Below are positions 21,908 through 33,347 of a DNA stretch of 64,000 bases, piece after piece (position 1 is the stretch's first letter; every line of letters starts with the position of its first letter). The notes under the pieces are model-generated. The model was not told the DNA's origin. It saw only the letters and a list, made by a program, of their open reading frames with translations, and did no database searches. A program made the position numbers and the translations under genes. The DNA is taken from contig CM114273.1 of the NCBI GenBank assembly GCA_050084515.1, forward strand, positions 8,246,001 to 8,310,000, given 5' to 3'. The stretch is from Blasia pusilla. Taxonomy: Eukaryota; Marchantiophyta; Marchantiopsida; Blasiales.

Positions 21908-23587
21908 CTAACATGTTTGCTATTGTGGCCCTTATAATTCTTGTCCTTGAGCCTTGTTCGCCACCTCTCTCCTATGGCTTGCCAAAAGTTCATAGTTTTT
22001 TTATGTGCCGACTCTCACTATGTCCAAAAACTCCTTCGAACCTCCATTACGGCCTCAAATGTTCGCGTTCCCAAATTTAATTTTGTGATGACTTTTAGGA
22101 TAGATTGGCAAGATCTAGTAGAGCGCCTTCGGAGATACTAGAGGACAGCCTCAGGAGGTTGAGGATGACTTACTGAGGCCACGGGTAACCTGAGAGAGCA
22201 GGTTTCCCCTTCGTTTCGGCTCATTTGGAGCCATATAGAGAAACTTACTTGTTGCACATGGACAAGGTCCATGTTCACGAATATGTCGATATTTGCAGAC
22301 TTATTTCCGTCTCTAGGACAAGTGTGTCAATGTGAGCTCGGATTCCCATCGCTCGCCACATAGACCTAGGCTCAGCCAATCCACAACCAGTCTAGCGACC
22401 TATGGCCCATTCTTACTCCCCGTTCTATAGTCCGCATCAAGCCCGTGTGGCCCGCATCGAGCTCATTTGGCCCGTACCGGCCCAAGAAGGGCCTTTGGCT
22501 CGCTTGAGCAGGCAAGGTGCGGGAGGGATGCATGGGTTTTTTTTCTTCTGTTATTTTTTGGCCCACATCCGGCCCATACAGATAAGGTGTGGGCTATACG
22601 GGCATAGGCAGATGTGGACCAAATGCAGGTAGGGCGCGGGTTGGACATAGATGGGGATCGTGATAAGCCCGATAGGGATACGTGTTAGGCAGGGCATAGG
22701 TACGGGATTGGATGCAAGATGGCATGTCCACACTTGTCTAGAAAAGTCTGTGCCATGGAAGAACAAATTCATTTCTATGTTACCTTGTTGTTTTGGCTCA
22801 TTTGGAATCATATTGAGGAACTTAATTTTTGGGGTAATTTCATATTAAAAGTATAGTTGACTTTCCATTTCGAGAATTAATCCTTGATCCCCGATTGCAA
22901 CTCAAGGGCCAAGGAGATAGCATGTGGGCACATGTTACGAAGGAGACAACTTGGAGAGAGGGAAGGGGTATACCCAAGGAGAATGAACTTTGGACCATAT
23001 TCTCTCTTTGTTGAACCTATTTGCATAAGATGGCAAAGCTATGGTCCTCCTTGCCTTGTGAGTAACCCAAGCTTCTCATTAGGAAAGTGGGATTGGTTTG
23101 ACACAAGAGAGAGGTGGAGATTTTGTGAGACTAGGGTTCTATGTTTACTTAGTCAATTAAAATCTGAAATTTCTATTTATGTTTTTAATTTCAAAAAAAC
23201 TCAAATTAAAGGATTTTTTGGATTTTGTATATATCAAATGATTTAAATAGCCAACCAAGTTAGAACAAACTTCAGAAAATATACTTTTAACATCGTTATA
23301 TTGGAAAAGCACTATGTTCAACGAAAAAACTTCTTGGATATTCCCCCACTAGCCCCACGCTATTATTTGAAACAACAACAAAAATCCATCTTTTTTCTCT
23401 AGTACCCCTCCTAAACTAACAAATGATTGTCCCTTCCCTTCTCCCTCCTCCTTTCTTTGAACACTGAAATAATTGTCATGGTATTGATTATTATTTCTTA
23501 TGATACTTTTGGAAAAAAAATCCTCTCCATCTTGAGGAAAAATGTCATCCTAAACTCCCCCATCTTAAATTTGAAAAAACAATGGTT

Positions 23588-23785
23588 GCCTTTTCCGAGC
23601 TTTCCTTGCCCTCCCTTCCTAGACCCAATGAATTTTATGCCACCTCCTCATATTGGGGGCAAAAACTAAATTAACTATCCCCTTAACTCTCTTTTTTTAA
23701 ATTTCCTTTCCCAACTTTCCTTGCCCTTCCTTCCTAAACCCAATAAATTTCATGTTAGCTCCTCATTTTGGGGGCAAAACGTAAA
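23588..23785. repeat. Tandem duplication, about 115-bp period
   Basis: The block TTTCCTTGCCCTCCCTTCCT, then CCCAATGAATTTTATG, CTCCTCAT and TTGGGGGCAAAA at 23601-23665 recurs at 23716-23780 with about 10-15% change. A C/T-rich region precedes it. Confidence 0.7.
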
Positions 23786-25172
23786 CCCATCCCCCCTAAA
23801 TTTGAGAAAACATAGTGCTTCGAATTGAAAGTACTAAAAGGGGAAAAAAGAAGAAGAATTGGTAGCATTTAAGATCTTGGGTTTGATGAGGAGAAAAATT
23901 CTTACGTGAGGAGGAAGAATCACACAAATGGAAAAATGTGCAAAAACACAAGAACTAAGATAATGTTATTAGGGTTGAACAGTTACCACTTTCTAAATTC
24001 ACTCTAAAACCTCACCTCACTCTCCTCCATTTGAAATATATCGGCGCCCACCTCCCAACTTAAGATTTACATTCGGAAAATCCTCCGATCACCTCCCATT
24101 ACAAACTTATTACGAGAGTTAGGTGAAATACCCAAATCACTCACTTGACAATTTTGTGTGCGACACCTTGCACACTTGGTTCCCCCAAACGTTGAGAATA
24201 AGAGACTTTCGGATGCTAATGATTTTTTGCACCCATAGTCGTCCCAGCATTTGGTATGTGGAAGCTTCAAAGTGGATGGGATAAGGCTGAAACTTCGCTG
24301 ATATACGATCACATTCTCCGCTTCCAAAGGTAGACGGCCTCCGGTCCTAACTATGTGATTTGGGAACGATGGCAGCCAGTGTTAACATCAATGGGTTCTC
24401 GTATTGCTTTGGGGCAGGACACACGAAGTACTTATTCAAGCTAAGGGTTGTAGCTAAAGCCATGACGCATGACTTTAACGTCGAAGTTAAGTTGTGACTT
24501 CAGCCACCAAAAATAGAGTATTCTTTCCTAATTAGAAATATCGAAATCAAGATGACTTTGGAAACCTTGAAGTTTCTGTTCCTTTATGAAAAGAATGAGC
24601 CCCTGGCTGATGGGCACTACTAGAGTTACAATGATTTTCAATTGGAAAAAAAATCTTGGAGAATCCTATGAATTAAAAAAAAACGATTTTCTCCGTCCTT
24701 GCATTTCTGGTAGGAAACAACCATGCATTAGCATCACCACACATTGTGAGCTTCACTCTAGGACCGTCTTGCCCTCGTAAATTCGCCATGGTAGTGTACA
24801 ATCCACTGCGATCCATCAGTTATAAGATAAAGTGAATCTATTCGGACAATGATCTACTGCAATACTCTGACCTCTCTGCGACAGCAAGTTCTATTACCAC
24901 TATGGGACAATATTGCAGTAATTTGCAGCAGAGATTCGGAAATAAGTGAGAGTGTCAATCTCTCTGGTTCTATCACATTGGTTGGATGGCAGTTGAAATC
25001 TCTGGAAACACCCACTAGGGATCTCCTGCCATCGACATCTGGTCCCAGTGATGTCTTGAATGGTTCACTGCGCAGACACAGTACCAAATCACCTAGGCAT
25101 CCGTGACACCACACCTGGTGAGAAATGTTTGTGATAAAGTCGCAAACATATTATCACAAAGTTGATAATACA

Positions 25173-25672
25173 CAGCAGCTCGGCCATCACGTTCAGTCCA
25201 CAGGTTGCATATTTTTTTCCATTTTCATCATCCATGGAATTGGTGAAACGGACCGAACATCAATCCTGCTGAATGATATACATTGCTAGGCTACTTCCTG
25301 CATCGTGAATTGAGAACAAAATGGTCAATCGTTAGACTTCTGCACCTCATAAGTGAGTGAGATGAATCTCAGCATTGCTTGTTCGAAATTGGTAGCGTGC
25401 ATATTGCCAAAGAAGAAGATAGCCGCCAGCTTACTTCTCTTTCCGACAACCTGTGGATATTTTGGAACAGTCTACAGTCCATCATCGCATTTCGAATCCT
25501 GTCCTGTAATCTCATACATATATTGAAGAAACACATTTAACAAAGTTGCTTGCTCAGCAAACAGAAGCTCAGCCATCACGTTCATCGTCGACAGGTTGCA
25601 TATTTTTTTCCATTTTCATCATCCATAGAATTGGTGAAACGGACCAAACATCAATCCTGCTGAAAAACATAC
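25173..25672. repeat. Pair of about 105-bp direct repeats, 390 bp apart
   Basis: 25173-25280 and 25562-25667 share AGGTTGCATATTTTTTTCC, then ATTTTCATCATCCAT, AATTGGTGAAACGGACC and CATCAATCCTGCTGAA, with about five differences. They lie downstream of the transferrin-like gene and may border a duplicated or inserted segment. Confidence 0.75.
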
Positions 25673-25927
25673 GAGAGTGTACACGTACCTAGAGTTAGAA
25701 AATCTCGCCGAAGGCAAAAATGATGGCATTTGTAAGTACAACGGAGCCAAGCGTTACATACCCAGCAACACCTGTAGCCACCAAGCACGAATGCAGGAGT
25801 TTAGAAAATTGGTACAACATGTTACATTATACTCATGGTACTTACATTACAATTCCTAGCTTTCCGACGAGAGTCTGGTATATGCTGAAAGCGACGGCAA
25901 GTTAGGCATAGGAAAGGTAGGGGACAC

Positions 25928-28900
25928 TTAACTGAGCAGTAAAGTAGAGCCTGAATTGCTGAGTGGAATCTCATTGTTGTTGAGATTTAAAATCATTTGC
26001 GTAACCTGTCCAGATGTGTATAAATACGATCTCGTGAGCTGGTTCACTTCCGCTAGACTCTGCGTGCTGTTTATCACATGAAAGTAACTGGTCAACTCTT
26101 TTGGTCCCAGAAGTGAACCACTCAAGCGACAGAAGGACAAGTCTTTGCTTAAGACTTGACTCCTTCTCAAGCTCTTTTGCCCTAACCTAATCATTGAGCA
26201 CTTGTAAAGCTATTAGAATCTTGCCCGAGATTCTAATCGTGAGACAACTACCTCACGGATAGCACGTGGTTGTCCCAGTTCTTCCCACTATAGAGGAGGG
26301 TCGTCCAGTTTGCCCGCAGAAGAGTCCTCACCACAGCCGTCTTAGTGGCATATGTCAAGTTATTTCGTGCCATCACTGTGTTCGCTGTAACAGTTGCCAT
26401 CCTTGTAAATAGAAACCAGGAAATGAAGTTAGAACCTGCACTCATGTCACTCGTATGCAACAAGAATTGATGAATCCCAAGAAACGTAAAATAATAGCGC
26501 CTGGCATGACATTGCAAATGTTTAAGAATCATGGCTTATTGTGCAAGGATTGATCGACGTTCAAAGGGAGAACGTGTTTATTCCTGAAAATTGTGCAATG
26601 ACAATAAATGATGAAAAACTTTACAAGATCCACAAGAGCCAGTAGGTTAGTGTTTACGAAAGACGAATCTCATTACAGCTGCAGAACATACATAAAGAAG
26701 GATATGTCTCTGAAGAACCCTAAACCCTCCCTCTTGCCCCAAATCAGAAGTGCCCTTCTGATTTGGGGCAAGAGGGAGCAAATTTTTTGGACGAAACGAA
26801 GGTACTATGAGAGCTTACTGGCAGCTGCCGAAGTTGTCATTGATTGATTTACAGCCTCCCGAAGGACAAAGGTACCTGGATGCAACATGCTCAGGAAAGC
26901 AAAAGTCAGTTGGAACACAATCATGGGCTGTATTCTTGACAGACAGATAGGAGCACAACTGGCCCTTGACGGAGAAGCGACGGACGAATTATCCCCATTA
27001 GATTGTCCGGAGTGTTTTGGGTCGCCCTTCAGTCGTAAAGGAAGTCCTCAAGAGCAAATACGTAGGGGTGCAACTTATCGACCCTTTCGGGCGAAGTAGT
27101 TGGTGTGAGAAAGATGTACGTGCTTATCATAGAGCAGCTTTCAGGGAACTCATCAGATATACTTACATGAATTCGTCTACGGATTTCGTGGACCACGGCT
27201 GACTATTCAGACCGTCACTTGAGTACAACTGGGGTGTCTTGGCTCTCAAAAATGCTATGTCTCCTGTTCCATCCATCAGGCATCGGAATGCGCCCGCTTC
27301 ACCAGTATATTGTAAGCTATGAGAACTTGTACAGGAACTCTCATTGCCGCCGCCGCAAGCGCTGCAGACTCCGCCATATCCCAACTCTGAGGGTGCACAG
27401 ACTTCAGAGAAAAAGTTGTTGACAACTCTCACGTCCATGGGACTAGTCGAGTTATTCTTGAGTCGACTAAGATCTATGCCCAGATCGAGGAGGGCGTTAA
27501 CGGGATAGTTCCAACCACCAGCTGTTTGGTAACCAGGATGGCATGACTTATGATTTGCAAAATCTTTCAAGCTGAGATCGGGTTTTTTTAAACACATCTG
27601 CTTATTGACGACTGCAACCGCTCCATACGATTGAGCATGGAAAGCGTACTCCTCGGCCATTATGGCCTTCATCGAATAGTTTATGAAGGCAATGTATGCC
27701 AAGCCTGCCTCCAACGCTATCAGATCGGCATCTCCATTTTTTATTGCGTCCATGCACTCTCCTTTGCTCTCCCTAAGCGTACTGCAACGAAAGAAGTGGA
27801 GCATTAGTTTGGATAAAAGCTCCCTAATTGATCATCGGAGAAAGAGTCGCATTAGTACTCTTGAACTACTAACCCTAGGCGCGCGTGGCAATCAACGCTG
27901 GAATAGCTGCAAACCAAATTACAGCGAACTTAACCACACAACTTCGGAATTTCGACAATCCTCCTAAAGATTTCATTTGACACCAAGAAATTAAAGTTTC
28001 CCAACAAATTGCGGGCTGTTGATCGGTGACTGAACGTATTATTGTAAGTGAAGGTATATTGTTGTCATCGAGCGAGCAGGGACGTTTGTTTGGATAATAA
28101 GTACCAAGTCCAATTAAGTTCATTAGAGTCGAGCAGACTTGTGTAGTATACGCAGTCGTCAAATTCTTCCCTCACTGCACACCAGGTTATCTCTGATTCT
28201 GCACGACTTGGTGGTAGCTCTCCGTAATCCCCTGGAGCTGGAGCTGGACCTGGATCTGGGCGCAATTTCAATAGAATAGCGGTAACAAATTTCAACCGGG
28301 AGTTCGTGAACTCTTGATGGAACTGAATTTCGGACTCTGAGCAAAAGAGATTCGGAAGAGCTTATGAACCAAATACTTCTCTTTAATGATTCCTAACTGC
28401 ATTCTTCCCAATCCTAAATTATACACAATATGTGCAATGTTAGATCGGAATGAATGCAGAACTACCTGGCGTAGGTCCCTCTTCAGGAAGGCTTGGAGGC
28501 GAGTTAGCTGCCTCCTCTGGCCCTGAAAGAGGGCCAGAAAATGGAGCCATTGAGGGAACATCTGAAGCAGGCGCGACAACGTTAGGAGTAGGAACACTCG
28601 CGTCTCCAGCTGGTTCTGGGGCGAGTGCTGGCGCAATTTCTGGTGCACTTGCCGAAGGCGAACTGTCAACTGCATAGGAGGTCGCACAATTCAGTTAGAG
28701 TAAGTTCAATAGATTTAATGATATCTGGGAATTTCAAGTGTTTTGATTGTCACTCCTTTCTCGGTCTTCAGTGAGATCGAAACGCACAGTACATCAGTTC
28801 AGAAATGTGAATTTTATTAGATTGCGTCGGCTCTCAGCACATTGTTTTCTATTTGTTTCTATTTGGTGCCTCTGATCTTAAGAGCCAATTCTTCCTCTGC

Positions 28901-29988
28901 TCATACGGCCAAGAATTGGGACTCACTACCAACTTGAAGGAAGTCATTCTCAAGATCACGCAGCTAAGTTTCAGATCACGAGATTTTTTATCAATCTTGG
29001 AATCTATACTGTAAGCTTCATGATGACTCGTTTCTCCAGAGTCCATGCATGCTTGATTGAAGTCTTCGTCCAGAACTGTGGCAACGAAGTATCCTACAAA
29101 CAACTACGTCCACTACACATTCACAGTTGAAGAACCGCACCCACGTAGTTCTACATAGTCTGTGGAGATCTCAATAACAAACATTCAGCGTCGATTGGTT
29201 AATTTTACGCAGATGATGACATCCGTGGCTGAGGGAACCCAGAAATTCTCTTAGAACTCCGTCACGTCACGCGTATCTGATTCTTGAATTAAGTATGTCA
29301 GACGTGTAAATCTTTTCCTAAGGACTGGTCAATCGAAAAGGCTTCCGAGCACGCGGTACGCAGCATGTGCAAGAGCGAGGGATTAACTTTGTGGCCGAGA
29401 CGTCAACGATGAAATTATAGCTAATTGGTCAAAGATACGTTGTTACTACTTTCCATCCTGATCATTCACTAAACAGTATTCCATAAACTGGGCCAAGAGA
29501 CTACCATCTCCATCAAGATCGCCGGAATGCCAAAGAGTTCAGAAGACCAGCCAAGAAAGAGATTATAGATGCCACTCCGGTTAAGAGAAAAGAAAAGAAA
29601 ATCTAAGGGAGCAATCAGAAATCAAAAGATGTCTCCAATGCAATGCTAGCTACCGCTACAATTGAACGCCACCTTCAAGACACTCAAGTAAACAATAACG
29701 CCAAATTCATTAGCCGGTAGACTAGAACATAATCTCTGAGCCGTCCAAGCGCAAGTGCAAATTGACCAAACCAAGACTACATTCCCAAAAAGAGAAAAAG
29801 AAACAACAAATCAGATGAAATTGAGTTTAGCTCTGGAGAACAGACTCGCTACACTGCTTCTTCAAAACCCTGCGGAGAGATTCAGAAACGAAATTGGATC
29901 GCAAGTAGTGGACGAAGCACACACGTGATCCCTGCGCAGCCGCAGCAACAAGCAGCAGAAAAGGCAGCAAAACGTGTAGCCCCTGCAT
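25928..29988 (-). CDS. Secreted single-lobe transferrin-like protein with proline-rich stalk
   Basis: Eight exons can be joined in phase with GT-AG ends: 29988-29925, 28669-28466, 28255-28105, 27906-27874, 27781-27167, 26875-26819, 26401-26257, 26173-25928 (504 residues). Exon 1 encodes a signal peptide (MQGLHVLLPFLLLVAAAAQG). Exon 2 is a Pro/Ser/Ala-rich stalk of about 68 residues. Exon 3 ends the stalk and starts the lobe (ITWCAVREEFDDC). Exon 5 has the core: ECMDAIKNGDADLIALEAGL, YGAVAVVNK, KSCHPGYQTAGGWNYPVN, FFSEVCAPSE and AGAFRCLMDGTGDIAFL. Exon 6 gives YLCPSGGCK and exon 7 VTANTVMARNN. These follow transferrin lobe order exactly, including paired cysteines. Transferrins bind Fe3+ with carbonate; here most ligands seem changed, so function is open. 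Exon 1 and the exon 7/8 junction are less certain; a further exon near 28.9-29.1 kb is possible. Confidence 0.85.
26727..26778. repeat. Perfect 24-bp-arm hairpin in transferrin-like intron
   Basis: CTCCCTCTTGCCCCAAATCA (start of the left arm, 26727-26750) is mirrored perfectly at 26755-26778 with only 4 bases (TGCC) between. It lies in the intron between exons 6 and 7 of the transferrin-like gene. It could be a recent fold-back insertion or a hairpin RNA source. Confidence 0.9.
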
Positions 29989-29989
29989 T

Positions 29990-31540
29990 GCAAGAAATTC
30001 CTCAACCGTTGCGTCCCAAATCTTCAGAAGTCCTTAACTCTCCCTTCCGTCCTGCAGATGAACATAGGTCTTCGGAGAGAATATGACTAAGATCTGTACA
30101 ATGCTCTAAAGATCTATAGGCACAGAAGCTGCACAGGAAACGAAACTCACCAAAGAAAACAAAAGGAAAGAAAAGGCATCTGCCTCCTAAACAAGGAAAG
30201 TTCCACTCAACCACGGGCACGAAATGCAACAACGACACAAACAGTGCCCGCCTCCAATTCGTTGAGAAGGTCACGAGGAGAGATGATCATTTGCAGCTGC
30301 AGCGCAGACACAGGGGATCGTGCACAGAGTCGTGGGAGATGGACTTTCTCCTCGAAAACCGGAGGACGTTCATCGATCTCCTCTATACGAAACAGCGAAA
30401 TGGACGAAACCTGAGTCGACTGTATCGGAAGTTGTCACGATCCGATGAAGGATCTAACGGTTTTCCTACGTTCTTTGGCTGCTCGGGCTGCACGCTCAAT
30501 CGCGGGAGTGGAGATCCTAGTGTGGATAAATGTCGGTGAGAGAAAGATTCCGTCTCCTCCATGGTCGCTAAACTAGTTAGTTGGATGTAGATCGATCGAC
30601 ATTCATAACATAAGAAAGGATTAGTAAAGTACAGTGCACAAGATGGGAAATAAAGTATGGTGCTAGCCTCTATAACCCGTGAATGTGATATTAATGATGT
30701 TCATAATTTTATTTATTTATATTTTAGCATGTGAAATATTTTTTTTGTTAAATATGATATTCTCCCATAGGTAAGGTATTTGCGTCAAACTCACGAAATA
30801 AAAAAAGTTTGAAGAATAAGAATATAATTTGTAAAAGGAAAAAATTAACATAAATTTAAAATATACATAAATTTGAAATATTTTTTTGTTATCCAATTGT
30901 GACGCGTAAAATATAAAGATGTTTGTAAATAAAGAAAACACTTTCTCATAATAAAATAGTTAAGGTGCCCGTACGAAACACGTGAAATTAAAAGTGTATG
31001 GAGAGTTGGAATATAATTCGTGAAGGGAAGAGATTAATGATGCTACACATAAAGTCATTTTTTTCTACTGCCCATAATATGTGAAACATTTTCTTGGTGT
31101 CCAATTGTGGCGTTTCATAAAGAGAAGTGTTTGCAAATCAAAAAGGCACTCTCCCATAATAATAAAAATTTCGTGAACATACTTATTTAGACAACCTTAA
31201 TAAAAATGTGAGTGGGTATAACCAGAAATTATATTTCATCAGGAGAGGGAGCTTACTTTTTTGGTACTTTTATTAAAAGTTAGTACTTAATTAATTGGCT
31301 TCTGGTTGTCAAGATGCTCGGTTTAATGGATCTGTCTGTGAGAGTGTTTGCTTCTTCATGAGAACTCTATATCTAAAAGCTCTTTGACTTCTGCCTCAAA
31401 TCAAGATGAAACTTGCTTTAGACCACCGTCAAGCTGTCCAACCCAGTCCACAAATTTCATGCTCTGCTGTATAATGTTGCACCGAGGACTTCACCCTCGC
31501 CCTTTGAAGTATTTTTGCCTGTTCGCCAAATCACACATAG
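29990..31540. other. Intergenic: transferrin-like promoter side and AT-rich repeat
   Basis: 29990-30590 is the upstream region of the transferrin-like gene, and open frames there (30002-30274 minus, 30291-30539 plus) lack domain support. From 30.6 kb the sequence turns AT-rich and holds a dispersed repeat (30960-31185). 31.3-31.55 kb shows nothing clear. Confidence 0.45.
30960..31185 (+). repeat. Dispersed repeat, copy 1 (TAAGGTGCCCG...CATAATAATA)
   Basis: This segment and 52455-52675 share TAAGGTG-CCG, GAAGGGAAG-GATTAATGATG, CCCATA--ATGTGAAACATTTT, GTGTTTGCAA-TCAA-AAGGCA and CTC-CCATAATAATA in the same order. 30716-30955 looks like a more decayed neighbouring copy (ATGTGAAATATTTTTT, then TTTGTAAATAAAG, AAACACTTTCTCATAATAAA). 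The start with a GTGCCCG-type string and end in ATAATAATATAGATG recalls plant Helitron-type termini, but I cannot confirm this. Confidence 0.6.
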
Positions 31541-31546
31541 ATAATA

Positions 31547-31727
31547 CATTCAAAGCTGTGGCAAGAAGACGGGGCAAGACTTCTCCTGATAACCTTTGAG
31601 GGCCACATTGACAATCGATGTCCTATTTACTGTACAAACATTCAAAGCTGCAGCATGAAGACAGGACAAGACTTCTCCTGATAAGCTTTCAGGGTCACAT
31701 CGACAACCAATGTTCTATTTAATGTAC
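31547..31727. repeat. Tandem duplication of about 92 bp in the RBMX2-like 3' region
   Basis: CATTCAAAGCTGTGGCAAGA begins copy one (31547) and CATTCAAAGCTGCAGCATGA copy two (31639). Both continue with GACAAGACTTCTCCTGATAA-like sequence, then TTTGAGGGCCACATTGACAA or its variant and a TGTACAA end. Divergence is about 15%. The repeat lies 35-215 bases downstream of the stop codon, so it is probably in the 3' UTR. Confidence 0.75.
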
Positions 31728-31760
31728 AATCAATTATAGGCATCTCATCTAGTCTGTGTT

Positions 31761-33347
31761 CTAATCTCTGCTTCTGCCCGATTCTCTCCTGCTACTATAG
31801 TCATCTCTAGAACGAACATCTCTTCCTCGTTCACTGTCACTTTCATTCCGCCTTTTGGCATTGTCATCTACTCCTCGGCGTGTTTCTCTTCCACTTGCAC
31901 TACCGTCTTGCATTTGTCTTTCCATCTGGGACCTCGGCTTCTCAGCATTACCATGTCTGGATGGTAGTTTGTCGTCTCTCTTGTTGTCCAACCTCCAATG
32001 TGATGCACTGTCATCTTTCCTTTTATTGTCTGCCCTCCAGGGTGGTGGTCCATCATCTTTCTTGCTACTCCCTTGCCTCCAAGGAGGTGGCGGTGGCGGC
32101 CCGTTATCTTTTGCACCGTTGCCACTCTTCCAAAGTGGGCCATCATCTTTCCGACCCCATGTGGGTCCATCTTCTTTTTTGCCCCATCCAGTGTTTGCAT
32201 TCCTCTGCATTTGTGTTAAGAAGTGTTCACTGATCAAGACAGAACTGGACAACAGATTCTGATGACATAATGGACGATAAAAAGTTAGCCCGATGACTGC
32301 TTTGTAGTGAATTGCATTTGAGTTAGTAGAAAATTGAAGGATTGCTGGATGGTGAAGAAAGAGCCGCACCTGTTCATCATGTGAATATTTGCAACTTGCT
32401 CCACGGTTGCATTCGCCCCGTTGGAATTGGTAGCAGACACCTCTCTCTTCTCTCTTGCGCTGTTCCTCCTCCTCGTCTTCTTCCTTTTTCTTCTTGTAGT
32501 CTGCTACATGATCGACCCGAATTATCCGCCCAATAACTCTGGCTCCATTGAGATTATCTGTAGCACAAGTTCAATCTTAGACTACCAATCAATTGCACCA
32601 ATCTGTAACCAAGCTACTGCGGTAATCCTCCGTCGCTCCCACCACCACTGGCATCTCCGTGTGTAATTTACGCTTCCCAGAACCCTGCCGACCGTCGACA
32701 AGTTGGAACGTGACGCCATAAAAAAAATCAGTAACGCAAATTGCAAATGGTTTTGGACTCACCGACTGCGAGTACCGTACTCTTCTGATTCTCATACGCA
32801 ACGAAAGCAAATCCCTTCGACTTTCCAGTGCCCTTGTCTCTGACCAGATTCACGTCCACAATCTCGCCGTATCTGCACTCATTTGCGTACAGTTCGTTAA
32901 TAACAGCTTCGTTGGCAGATTCCTCAATCCCAAAGCTACACTCACTGCCGTTAAATGCTCTCCATTGAAAGAGATCTTCAAAAGTCCACACCAGGAAAAG
33001 TCAGATCCAGATGAAACGCTCCTATATGGTCAATAGAGTGGTGGATCAGCACCTTGGACTATTCTTCACGTAGCAGGTAGCTAGCACATACACTCAATTC
33101 TCGGTAGCTAAACTCGTGAGGATTGCAATTTGAGTGGAAGTAAATGTTGCACACAATGGATTCCAAGAACTTACTGTGCAAAAACGGCCAGAAGATCACC
33201 CTCGGTGAGGTCAAAGGGCAAGCCACCAATATAAACGTACGCTGAGTCCTTGTATCTCTCATGCCATGAGCCCTGCTCTGAGATTCCTGCAGCTGCTTCC
33301 CTCGCAGTGATTTTCTGTGTGTTCTTGACTTGTGTGAGCGGATTCAT
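31761..33347 (-). CDS. RBMX2-like RNA-binding CCCH zinc finger protein (spliceosome)
   Basis: Four exons join in phase: 33347-33175, 32872-32763, 32557-32370, 32204-31761, giving 304 residues. The start MNPLTQVKNTQKITAREAA is the conserved N-terminus of plant zinc finger CCCH protein 25 and RBMX2/Ist3. An RRM spans about residues 36-115, with RNP2-like VYIGGLPF and RNP1 KGFAFVAY. After a Lys/Glu-rich helix (KKKKEEDEEEEQRKREERG) comes a CCCH finger, GVCYQFQRGECNRGASCKYSH. The tail is rich in W-G-K-D-G-P repeats and RD/RS dipeptides. In yeast and humans this protein is part of the RES complex of the activated spliceosome; a nuclear splicing role is inferred from orthology. A longer in-frame start at 33440 is not conserved and is rejected. 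It is transcribed divergently from the VIR3-like gene. Confidence 0.95.

Larger units (their letters stand above)
20220..25170. other. Intergenic region without confident genes
   Basis: Short frames are present on both strands but none shows a domain or a consistent exon chain. It contains the tRNA-B-box-like triplicated motif (21.0-21.66 kb), a GA microsatellite (21857-21906), GGGC-rich patches at 22.4-22.7 kb and a C/T-rich tandem duplication (23588-23785). The minus frame 20377-20631 and plus frame 22884-23246 have no recognisable features. Confidence 0.5.

Noticed and set aside
28450-28677. Gly/Ala-rich plus-strand frame of 75 codons
   Set aside because: It is the antisense of the Pro/Ser/Ala-rich stalk exon, whose splice sites and phases fit the minus strand.
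30291-30539. 82-codon plus-strand frame upstream of the transferrin-like gene
   Set aside because: Lies in its promoter/5' side, lacks domain or neighbours; also the minus frame 30002-30274 with a hydrophobic start was rejected in favour of the better signal peptide at 29988.
31855-32262. 135-codon plus-strand frame
   Set aside because: Antisense of the last exon of the RBMX2-like gene.
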